A stretch of DNA of 30,950 bases from DASPKT01 sp035626475 (GTDB lineage: Bacteria; Pseudomonadota; Alphaproteobacteria; Azospirillales; Azospirillaceae), in assembly GCA_035626475.1 (NCBI GenBank), contig DASPNP010000059.1:1-30950 (forward strand), given 5' to 3'. Below are positions 1 to 5,597 of the stretch, piece after piece (positions within the stretch are counted from its first letter, which is position 1; every line of letters begins with the position of its first letter). Made by a program: the position numbers and the translations under genes. The notes below the pieces were generated by a model. It was not told the DNA's origin. It saw only the letters and a list, made by a program, of their open reading frames with translations, and did no database searches.

Positions 1-151
1 GCGCGAGGGGCCGCTGAAGGCCTTCTACGACCGGCTGCGCCAGCGCGGCAAGCCGGCCAAGGTGGCGCTCGCCGCCTGCATGCGCAAGATCGCCACCATC
101 CTCAACGCCATCGTCCGAGACCAGACACCCTTCCAGAACAAACCCGCCTGA
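1..151 (+). CDS. IS110-family transposase, C-terminal end (partial)
   Basis: The open frame enters from the left edge and stops with TGA at 149-151. The visible 49 residues include FYDRLRQRGKPAKVALAACM followed by a RKIATILNAIVRD stretch, the typical tail of the transposase IS116/IS110/IS902 domain. IS110 enzymes are DEDD/serine recombinases that can use a bridge RNA encoded in a non-coding end of the element. Catalytic residues lie outside the window, so intactness cannot be judged. About 45 bp separate the stop from the end of the next gene, so the right end of the element probably lies in 152-196, but no target duplication is expected or visible for this family. Family assignment is from recognised motif similarity. 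Confidence 0.8.
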   Translation, partial: REGPLKAFYDRLRQRGKPAKVALAACMRKIATILNAIVRDQTPFQNKPA

Positions 152-188
152 ACCCGTCCAACACAGTTGCTACGGGAAAATGACCTAC

Positions 189-208
189 GACAGCCCCTAC
201 CGGCTGTC
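189..208 (-). terminator. Hairpin across the PRC-barrel gene stop (weak terminator candidate)
   Basis: A perfect 7-bp inverted repeat, GACAGCC (189-195) and GGCTGTC (202-208), has a 6-nt loop that contains the TAG stop of the minus-strand gene. On the minus strand the stem is followed by GTAGGTCATTTTCC, so the T-run is short and displaced. It may act as a weak terminator or a 3'-end stabiliser. Confidence 0.3.
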
Positions 209-694
209 CCCCAGCGCCACAGAATCCTGGTCCAGCCGGGTCGGGTCGAAGGCCGGCAGGGCACTGATCTGCTCGCCGTTCAGGGCGATCACCACTTGGT
301 CGGCATTGGGATCGTACTGGGCTTTGGTCCAGGGCACTTCCACCTGGCGGCGGCCCAGCCCGAGGAAGCCGCCCGTCCCCATCACCAGCGCGCGGATGTC
401 CCCGGTGTTGCGGTCGACCAGCATGTCCTCGACCTCGCCCAGCTGGTCGCCCTCGGGTCCGCGCACCGTCTTGCCCATGAGGGTGACTGCCAGGGCCGGG
501 CCGTCCAGCGTAGCGCCGGTAGCGTCGCGGTCGGCGCGATCGGAGAGGGCCGCCTCGGGCGGGTCCTGCTTTTCGGGCGCGGACAGGGCCGGCGCGGGTG
601 CCGCCGGCGACGGCACGGCGGTGGCGCCGGTCTGGGCATGGGCCGGGACGGTGACAGCGGCCGTCAGGGCAGCGATGAGGAATAGGCGGGACAT
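197..694 (-). CDS. Secreted PRC-barrel domain protein
   Basis: Encodes 165 residues. The N-terminus MSRLFLIAALTAAVTVPAHA is a classic Sec signal peptide with an AHA cleavage site, followed by a Pro/Ala-rich linker of about 45 residues that is probably disordered. The rest (from LMGKTVRGPEGDQLGEVEDM onward) is a PRC-barrel fold, recognisable by the GDQLGEVEDMLVDRNTG turn and the hydrophobic RALVMGTGGFLGLG strand pair. PRC-barrels are small beta-barrel interaction modules; periplasmic versions in alphaproteobacteria are common but their role is unknown. I chose the ATG at 692-694 because the signal peptide begins there and AGGGAACC immediately precedes it; the frame stays open further upstream but that part is Arg-rich and overlaps the upstream gene. 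The ribosome-binding site is inside a strong hairpin (695-736). Confidence 0.85.
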   Translation of the reverse strand: MSRLFLIAALTAAVTVPAHAQTGATAVPSPAAPAPALSAPEKQDPPEAALSDRADRDATGATLDGPALAVTLMGKTVRGPEGDQLGEVEDMLVDRNTGDIRALVMGTGGFLGLGRRQVEVPWTKAQYDPNADQVVIALNGEQISALPAFDPTRLDQDSVALGDSR

Positions 695-736
695 GGTTCC
701 CTCGGCGGCAAGGTGAAACCCCCTGCCAAGGGAACC
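695..736 (-). promoter_or_regulatory. Shine-Dalgarno-masking hairpin in the leader of the PRC-barrel gene
   Basis: Read on the minus strand, GGTTCCCTTGGC (736-725) pairs with GCCGAGGGAACC (706-695) over 12 consecutive positions with a single U-G wobble and an 18-nt loop. The 3' arm contains the only SD-like sequence (GAGGGA) and ends directly before the ATG at 694. This is seen directly; a role as a translational switch (RNA thermometer or protein-controlled) is inference. There is no U-run after the stem, so an intrinsic terminator for the upstream gene is less likely. Confidence 0.5.
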
Positions 737-771
737 CGTGGGAAGCCCGGCGGTTCCGTCAGGCCACGACC

Positions 772-1626
772 TTAGGCGACTGCGGCGCGCTTCACCGAAC
801 CGTGGCCGGACAGCTCGACCCGGGCGCCTTCGCGGGCGGCGAAGACCGGCGTCCACTCGGCCCGGGCCTCGCGCTCGATGGCGGCCATGCGGGTGTCGTC
901 ATGGTCGGGGTCGTGGTGGAAGAGGCAGAGCCGCTTGGCCCCGGCCTCGCGCGCCAGCCGGACGCCCTCGCGCCAGGTGGAGTGGCCCCAGCCGCGCCGC
1001 GCCGCATACTCCTCGTCGGTGTAGGAACTGTCGTAGATGACCAGGTCCGCGCCCTCGATCAGGCCGAGGACGGCCCGGTCGAAGCCGGTCTCGGGATGCT
1101 CGGTGTCGGTGACGTAGCAGACGCTGCGGCCGTCATGCTCTATGCGGTAGCCGACGGCACCGCCCGGATGGTTCAGCTCGGCCGTGCGCACCCGCACCTC
1201 GCCCAGCGCGAACTCGGCGCCCGGCCGGAAATCCTCGAAGCCGACGCAGGCGCGCATGGTGGAGAGCGGCACCGGGAACAGCGGCGCCTCCATGGCCTTC
1301 TCCAGCACCTGGCGCAGGCAGGAGCCGGTGCCGCCGTGCCCGCCCATGACCTTCAGCCGGAAGTCCGGCCGGTAGCCCGGCTCGAAGAAGGGGAAACCGG
1401 CGATGTGGTCGAGATGGGTATGGCTCAGCAGCAGCGTCGCCTCGCCCACGCCATCGCGGATGAAGCGCTTGCCGAGCTGGCGCAGGCCGGTGCCGGCATC
1501 CAGCACGATCACTTGGTCGCCGCAGACGACCTCGACGCAGGACGTGTTGCCGCCGTAGCCGAGATGGCTCGCCAGCGGCGTCGCGAGCGTGCCGCGCACG
1601 CCCCAGAAATTGACCGAGAAGCTCAT
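772..1626 (-). CDS. MBL-fold metallo-hydrolase
   Basis: A 284-residue cytoplasmic protein of the metallo-beta-lactamase superfamily. The metal-binding signature HTHLDH is at residues 69-74 in the context LLLSHTHLDHIAGFPFF; further likely ligands are H153 (ELNHPGG), D174 (VTDTEH) and H237/H238 (CLFHHDPDHDD). The N-terminal FWGVRGTLATP and the YGGNTSCVEV segment are typical of the subgroup related to PhnP and cyclic-phosphodiesterase-like enzymes; the substrate cannot be read from the sequence. All metal ligands are present, so it is probably active. It lies 77 bp upstream of the PRC-barrel gene on the same strand, possibly co-transcribed. The ATG at 1624-1626 is preceded by ACGAGG at close spacing. 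Confidence 0.88.
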   Translation of the reverse strand: MSFSVNFWGVRGTLATPLASHLGYGGNTSCVEVVCGDQVIVLDAGTGLRQLGKRFIRDGVGEATLLLSHTHLDHIAGFPFFEPGYRPDFRLKVMGGHGGTGSCLRQVLEKAMEAPLFPVPLSTMRACVGFEDFRPGAEFALGEVRVRTAELNHPGGAVGYRIEHDGRSVCYVTDTEHPETGFDRAVLGLIEGADLVIYDSSYTDEEYAARRGWGHSTWREGVRLAREAGAKRLCLFHHDPDHDDTRMAAIEREARAEWTPVFAAREGARVELSGHGSVKRAAVA

Positions 1627-1663
1627 GGCCTCGTCCGCGATCCCGCCCCTATCAGGGGGCTCC

Positions 1664-1680
1664 GTTCCACGATCTGGAAC
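1664..1680. promoter_or_regulatory. Palindrome GTTCCA-N5-TGGAAC upstream of the MBL gene
   Basis: A perfect 6-bp inverted repeat with a 5-nt spacer lies about 38 bp upstream of the MBL hydrolase start. Size and symmetry fit a dimeric repressor site. It matches neither the alphaproteobacterial LexA direct repeat nor CIRCE. Function is inferred only from position. Confidence 0.3.
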
Positions 1681-1777
1681 ATTTCAAAGATTACGACTAG
1701 CACGTCCCCGTTCATGTGACGGCGCGCACAGGGTCGTATCCCCTTAAGTACATAGGACGGCTGGACAAACCGACTGG

Positions 1778-2710
1778 TCAGCGCTCCTGCCTGCGGTTGC
1801 GCAGCCGGTGGTCCAGCCGTTCATCCTCCAGCCCCGCCGGCTCCTGGTGGATGGTGAACTCGGCGTTGGGAAAGGCGGCGCGGAGCGTGCGCTCGATCGC
1901 GTCGGTGATGTCGTGGGCACGGGCTAGGCTCAGCTCCGGATCCAGTTCCAGGTGGAACTCGACATGCTCGCCCAGGCCGGTGGAGCGGGTGCGCAGATCG
2001 TGCATGCCGCGCGTTTCCGGGTTCGCCAGCACCAGCCGGACGATCTCGTCGCGGGCCCGGTCCGGCAGTTCCCGGTCCATCAGCACGTCCAGCGCCGAGC
2101 GGACGATGCCCTGCGCGCCCCAGACCAGGAAGGCGGCGATGGCCAGCGCGAAGGCCGGGTCCCAGTAGGGACTGCCGCTCCAGCGCGTCAGCAGCAGCGA
2201 GGCGATGACCGCCAGATTCATCACCAGATCGCCCCGGTAGTGCAGGCTGTCCGCGTCGATGGCGAGCGAACCGGTGCGGGCGATGACCCAGCGCTGGAAC
2301 AGCACCAGCATCAGCGTCAACAGGATCGAGAGCAGCATCACGACGATGCCAAGTTCCGTCTCCTCGACCGCCTGCGGGTCCACGAACCGGCTGATCGCCT
2401 CGTAGCCCAGGAAGACGGCCGAGCCGCAGACGAAGGCGCCCTGGGCCATGGCGGCCAGCGGCTCGGCCTTGCCGTGGCCGAAGCGGTGCATCAGGTCGGG
2501 CGGCTGCAGCGCGCGGGCGACTCCGAACAGGATGACGATCGACGCCATCAGGTCGACGCTGCTGTCGATCAGCGAGGAGAGCAGGCTGACGGAGCCGGAG
2601 GCCAGGAAGGCCGCCAGCTTCATCCCGATCAGGGTCAGCGCCACGCCGACGCTGGCGTAGGTCGCGCGCCGGCGCCAGACGTCGCGGTCCCGCTCCGCCG
2701 CCTCGGTCAC
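1778..2710 (-). CDS. Cation diffusion facilitator (FieF-like metal efflux transporter)
   Basis: A 310-residue inner-membrane antiporter of the CDF family that exports divalent metals (Zn, Fe, Cd, Mn in relatives) against protons. Six membrane segments precede a cytoplasmic C-terminal domain (from about residue 215). The transport-site aspartates are at D49 and D53 (SSLIDSSVDL) and the partner motif is H157/D161 (SLHYRGD). HRFGHGK (75-81) corresponds to the inner-loop metal site of FieF. I start it at the GTG 2708-2710, whose GTGA overlaps the pdxH stop. The frame is open further upstream but there runs antisense-like through pdxH. The overlap implies translational coupling with pdxH, an unusual pairing. 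Exact metal specificity is unresolved. Confidence 0.88.
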   Translation of the reverse strand: MTEAAERDRDVWRRRATYASVGVALTLIGMKLAAFLASGSVSLLSSLIDSSVDLMASIVILFGVARALQPPDLMHRFGHGKAEPLAAMAQGAFVCGSAVFLGYEAISRFVDPQAVEETELGIVVMLLSILLTLMLVLFQRWVIARTGSLAIDADSLHYRGDLVMNLAVIASLLLTRWSGSPYWDPAFALAIAAFLVWGAQGIVRSALDVLMDRELPDRARDEIVRLVLANPETRGMHDLRTRSTGLGEHVEFHLELDPELSLARAHDITDAIERTLRAAFPNAEFTIHQEPAGLEDERLDHRLRNRRQER

Positions 2711-3303
2711 GGGTACAGCTTCGCCGTCGACCAGGGCTGGTCGTCCCGGTCGCGGGTGAAGAGCGTGCGGTCGTGCAGGCGGAAGGCCTTGTCCTGCCAG
2801 AACTCGATGCGGACCGGCAGCACGCGGAAGCCGGTCCAGTGCGGCGGGCGCGGCACCTCGCCGATGTTGAACTTCACCGTATACTCGGCCACCCGGCGCT
2901 CCAGCTCGCCCCGCTCGGTCAGCGGGCGCGACTGCTGCGAGGCCCAGGCCCCGATTCGGCTGGCGCGTGGGCGGCTCTGGAAATAGGCGTCGGCCTCGGC
3001 GTCGGTGACCCGCTCGACGGCGCCCTCCACCCTTATTTGCCGGCGCAGGCTTTTCCAATGGAAGCAGAGCGCGGCCTTCGGGCTTGCCCCCAACTGGTCA
3101 CCCTTTCGGCTCTCCGTATTGGTGTAGAAAACGAAACCGCGCGCATCAAGCCCCTTCAGGAGCACCATGCGCACGCTGGGCATGCCGTCCGGGCCGACCG
3201 TGGCCAGGGCCATGGCATTGGGATCGTTGGGTTCCGACGCCTCCGCCTCCGTCATCCACTGGCGGAAGAGATCGAGCGGATCGTCGGCGCGGGCGCTGTC
3301 CAT
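2707..3303 (-). CDS. pdxH: Pyridoxamine/pyridoxine 5'-phosphate oxidase
   Basis: A 198-residue FMN-dependent oxidase that converts PNP or PMP to pyridoxal 5'-phosphate, the last step of vitamin B6 synthesis and salvage, in the cytoplasm. Diagnostic segments are VRMVLLKGLDARGFVFYTN (FMN/substrate region), RRQIRVEGAVERV, ASRIGAWASQQS, and the C-terminal EFWQ..AFRLHDR..FTR..D..W....LYP motif shared by all PdxH enzymes. Length matches the usual 200-220. I choose the ATG at 3301-3303 because AGGTGGGA lies 9 nt upstream; an in-frame GTG five codons earlier has no SD. The stop overlaps the start of the metal-efflux gene. It is divergent from the lipoprotein gene at 3505. Confidence 0.93.
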   Translation of the reverse strand: MDSARADDPLDLFRQWMTEAEASEPNDPNAMALATVGPDGMPSVRMVLLKGLDARGFVFYTNTESRKGDQLGASPKAALCFHWKSLRRQIRVEGAVERVTDAEADAYFQSRPRASRIGAWASQQSRPLTERGELERRVAEYTVKFNIGEVPRPPHWTGFRVLPVRIEFWQDKAFRLHDRTLFTRDRDDQPWSTAKLYP

Positions 3304-3432
3304 GGTCGTGGTTCCCACCTGGTCTGATGACCCTGGCCTGTGGTGACGCAGGTCATAGTTATGCCGGAATCGCTGCCTACATTAGAGTCCAGTCGCATCT
3401 TGTCCATGCCCGGTGCCGCATGGCAGGACGCC

Positions 3433-3450
3433 GTCCCGGAGGTCCGGGAC
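3433..3450 (+). other. Perfect hairpin in the leader of the lipoprotein gene
   Basis: GTCCCGGA and TCCGGGAC form a perfect 8-bp inverted repeat separated by 2 nt (7-bp stem with a 4-nt AGGT loop in RNA). It sits about 55 nt before the lipoprotein start, between divergent pdxH and the lipoprotein, and could be an operator or an mRNA leader structure. Function unknown. Confidence 0.35.
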
Positions 3451-3504
3451 AGGCGCAAGGGGGGCCTCCAGGCCAGGCACGGAAAAATGAGAGAGGCATT
3501 CGAG

Positions 3505-3978
3505 ATGTTCAGGAAGTTCGTTCTCGCCACCGCCGCGTCGGCCCTGCTGCTGACGGCGGGCTGCACCACCAGCACCGGCGCCAAGCAGAACGTCGGCGCC
3601 GTCGGCGGCGCCGTCGCCGGCGGCCTTCTGGGCTCGCAGTTCGGCAAGGGCGACGGCCGGCTGATCATGACCGGCGTCGGCACCCTGCTGGGCGCCCTGG
3701 CCGGCAGCGAGATCGGCGCGTCGCTGGACCGCGCCGACCGGCTGGCCCTCGATCAGAACACCCAGCGCGCCTACTCCGCGCCGCTGAACCAGCCGATCGT
3801 CTGGAACAACCCGAACAACGGCAACAGCGTGGTGGTCACCCCCACCCGTGACGGCCGCACGCCCTCGGGCTCCTACTGCCGCGAGTTCCAGCAGACCATC
3901 ACGGTCGGTGGCCGCCGCGAGGAGGCCTTCGGCACCGCCTGCCAGCAACCCGACGGCAGCTGGAAGATCGTGAGCTGA
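3505..3978 (+). CDS. Glycine-zipper outer-membrane lipoprotein (17 kDa surface antigen type)
   Basis: A 157-residue lipoprotein. MFRKFVLATAASALLLTAGC is a lipoprotein signal peptide with the lipid-acceptor Cys at position 20. Residues 30-75 (VGAVGGAVAGGLLGSQFG, then VGTLLGALAGSEIGASLD) are two glycine-zipper hairpins as in the Rickettsia 17 kDa antigen/SmpA-like family, and the C-terminal part (YCREFQQTITVGGRREEAFG, then ACQQPDGSWKIV) is the conserved small beta domain with two cysteines. Such proteins are anchored in the outer membrane and are important for envelope integrity; the precise role is unknown. The ATG at 3505 has AGAGG eight nt upstream and begins the signal peptide; an earlier in-frame ATG at 3487 is less well supported. 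A terminator follows at 4007-4041. Confidence 0.88.
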   Translation: MFRKFVLATAASALLLTAGCTTSTGAKQNVGAVGGAVAGGLLGSQFGKGDGRLIMTGVGTLLGALAGSEIGASLDRADRLALDQNTQRAYSAPLNQPIVWNNPNNGNSVVVTPTRDGRTPSGSYCREFQQTITVGGRREEAFGTACQQPDGSWKIVS

Positions 3979-4006
3979 TCCTCGCACGCTCCCGGACGTC
4001 TCGACG

Positions 4007-4041
4007 GGGCTCCCGGCATTAGGCTGGGGGCCCTTTCGTTT
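4007..4041 (+). terminator. Rho-independent terminator of the lipoprotein gene
   Basis: GGGCTCCCGGC (4007-4017) pairs with GCTGGGGGCCC (4023-4033) over 11 positions including two G-U wobbles, with the 5-nt loop ATTAG, followed by TTTCGTTT. It lies 29 nt after the lipoprotein stop. Confidence 0.6.
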
Positions 4042-4138
4042 AGGGGAACCGGCCCCTCTCCCGACGGGTGAGCGGCGGACCCGGGGGCGCCGGGCCGGCG
4101 TTGCAGCGATACCAAGCGTTAACCGGCGGCGGGGCATC

Positions 4139-4168
4139 CTTGAAGCTGCCCCCGTCGAGGCGTATCTT
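4139..4168 (+). promoter_or_regulatory. Promoter candidate of the DnaJ-family gene (sigma-70 or sigma-32 type)
   Basis: TTGAAG (4140-4145) and TATCTT (4163-4168) are separated by exactly 17 bp, giving a leader of about 25 nt before the ATG at 4200. Read one base earlier as CTTGAA and CGTATCTT (16 bp apart), it also resembles the heat-shock sigma-32 class described in alphaproteobacteria (CTTGAA and a C-TAT-T -10), which would suit a DnaJ-family gene. No mapping data exist here. Confidence 0.45.
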
Positions 4169-4199
4169 CGCGGAAGTTTCTCAACAGATTGCGGCCTCC

Positions 4200-5096
4200 A
4201 TGCGCGATCCCTACCAAATCCTAGGTGTCGGCCGCGGTGCTTCGGCCGATGACATCAAGGCGGCCTACCGCCGCCTGGCCAAGCAGTACCACCCGGACCT
4301 GAACCCCGGGCGGAAGGACATCGAGCACAAGTTCAAGGAAGTGAACGGCGCCTACAGCCTGCTGTCGGACGCCGACAAGCGTGCGCGCTTCGACAAGGGC
4401 GAGATTGACGCGACCGGCGCCGAGCGGCCGGACCATTCCTTCCGCCGCGCCTATGCCGGCGGCGCCCGCGGCAATCCCTTTGACTTCGACGACGATCCCT
4501 TCGCCGACATCTTCGGCGCCGCGCGCCGCAAGGCCGGCGGGCACGGGGTCAAGGCGCGCGGCAGCGACGTCGCCTATTCCGTCACCATCCCCTTCGTCGA
4601 CGCCTGCCTCGGCACCAAGCGCCGGCTGATGCTGTCCACCGGCAAGAGCATCGACGTCAACGTGCCGCCCGGCACCACCGACGGCCAGAAGCTGCGCCTG
4701 AAGGGCCAGGGCCTGCCGGGCCTGGGGGGCGGTGGGGCCGGCGACGCCATCGTCGAGGTGCATGTCGACCCGCACCCCTTCTTCGTGCGCCGCGGTGACG
4801 ACATTCACCTGGACCTGCCCGTCACCCTGCAGGAGGCGCTGTTGGGCGCCACCATCCGCGTGCCGACTCTGGACGGCGCCGTGCAGGTGAAGGTGCCGCG
4901 CGGCTCCAACACCGGGACCGTCCTGCGCCTGAAGGGCAAGGGCGTGATGAACCCGGAGCGGCAGGTGCCGGGCGACGGCTACGTCAAGCTGGTCGTCGTC
5001 CTGCCCGAGCGCCCAGACGCCGAGCTGACCGCCTTCATCGAGCGCTGGGCCAAGGCCCACGATTACGACGTGCGCAAGAAGGCCGGGCTGGGCTGA
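4200..5096 (+). CDS. DnaJ/CbpA-type co-chaperone without zinc finger
   Basis: A 298-residue class-B J-protein. The J domain spans residues 1-70 with the HPD motif at 31-33 (QYHPDLN), which stimulates DnaK ATPase. A Gly/Phe/Asp-rich linker (about 80-120, NPFDFDDDPFADIFG) follows, then the two C-terminal substrate-binding beta domains (about 120-290; VNVPPGTTDGQKLRLKGQG and IRVPTLDGAVQVKVPRGS). The CxxCxGxG zinc repeats of true DnaJ are absent, so it is CbpA-like. It probably delivers clients to DnaK as an auxiliary chaperone. The ATG at 4200-4202 starts exactly at the J domain; the frame is open 44 codons further up, but that part lies across the promoter candidate. The gene is monocistronic, with its own promoter. 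Confidence 0.88.
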   Translation: MRDPYQILGVGRGASADDIKAAYRRLAKQYHPDLNPGRKDIEHKFKEVNGAYSLLSDADKRARFDKGEIDATGAERPDHSFRRAYAGGARGNPFDFDDDPFADIFGAARRKAGGHGVKARGSDVAYSVTIPFVDACLGTKRRLMLSTGKSIDVNVPPGTTDGQKLRLKGQGLPGLGGGGAGDAIVEVHVDPHPFFVRRGDDIHLDLPVTLQEALLGATIRVPTLDGAVQVKVPRGSNTGTVLRLKGKGVMNPERQVPGDGYVKLVVVLPERPDAELTAFIERWAKAHDYDVRKKAGLG

Positions 5097-5203
5097 GCCC
5101 GGCCGGCAGCGGCTCCGGGGAAGACATATTAGAGTTTCCTATTGCCGTGGCGGCCGCGCGGGCGCTTATCTGTACGCCTCCCCATCCGCGCGAAGGCACG
5201 GCG

Positions 5204-5491
5204 ATGCTGTATCTCGGCCCCTTCTCCGGCGCGATCCTGCGGGCGGATTCCCCCGCCCAAGCGCCGCATGTGACCCTGGAGCGGCGGCGGCGCGGGGAGC
5301 AGGTGCTCATCATTCCCAGCTTCGTCGTCGAGACCGGCCTGGGCACCCGGCGCTACGAGGGCATCCCCTGCAACGAGGGGCCGCCGGGGCCGCCGCCCTA
5401 CGTCACCTGGGAGGTCGCCCGAAAATGGGCGGCAGGCCTCGCGGCTGAGCACGGAGCGCCGCTGCGCCTGATCGATGAGCTGGCGGGCTGA
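5204..5491 (+). CDS. Small conserved-looking protein of unknown function
   Basis: I do not recognise this 95-residue protein. It starts MLYLGPFSGAILRADS, contains a basic patch LERRRRGEQ followed by a hydrophobic strand VLIIPSFVVETG, a Gly/Pro-rich turn (NEGPPGPPPYVTWEV) and a C-terminal amphipathic helix (ARKWAAGLAAEH). No signal peptide or membrane segment is clear. The ATG at 5204 is preceded by GAAGG at suitable distance; an in-frame ATG at 5147 would add 19 residues with low-complexity character. It lies between the DnaJ-like gene and the TPR gene on the same strand, and has codon use like its neighbours (strong GC third positions). It is probably a real gene, but without database support. 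Confidence 0.6.
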   Translation: MLYLGPFSGAILRADSPAQAPHVTLERRRRGEQVLIIPSFVVETGLGTRRYEGIPCNEGPPGPPPYVTWEVARKWAAGLAAEHGAPLRLIDELAG

Positions 5492-5533
5492 GGCCGCATG
5501 GTCCCCGCATTAAGGGACATTGCGACACACCCC

Positions 5534-5563
5534 CTGCCCGGCGGCGCCGGGATTCGCTAGGCT
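5534..5563 (+). promoter_or_regulatory. Promoter candidate of the TPR-oxygenase gene
   Basis: CTGCCC (5534-5539), 18 bp, TAGGCT (5558-5563), about 34 bp before the ATG at 5598. The arrangement resembles that before the antiporter gene (27940-27969). If correct it excludes the earlier TTG start at 5520. Weak match to consensus. Confidence 0.28.
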
Positions 5564-5597
5564 CGCGGCGATCGAGACAGAGCGTCGGCCCAACCCC

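Noticed and set aside
5501..5518. GTCCC/GGGAC inverted repeat after the small gene
   Set aside because: Only 5 bp with an 8-nt loop and no T-run; expected by chance in such GC-rich DNA.
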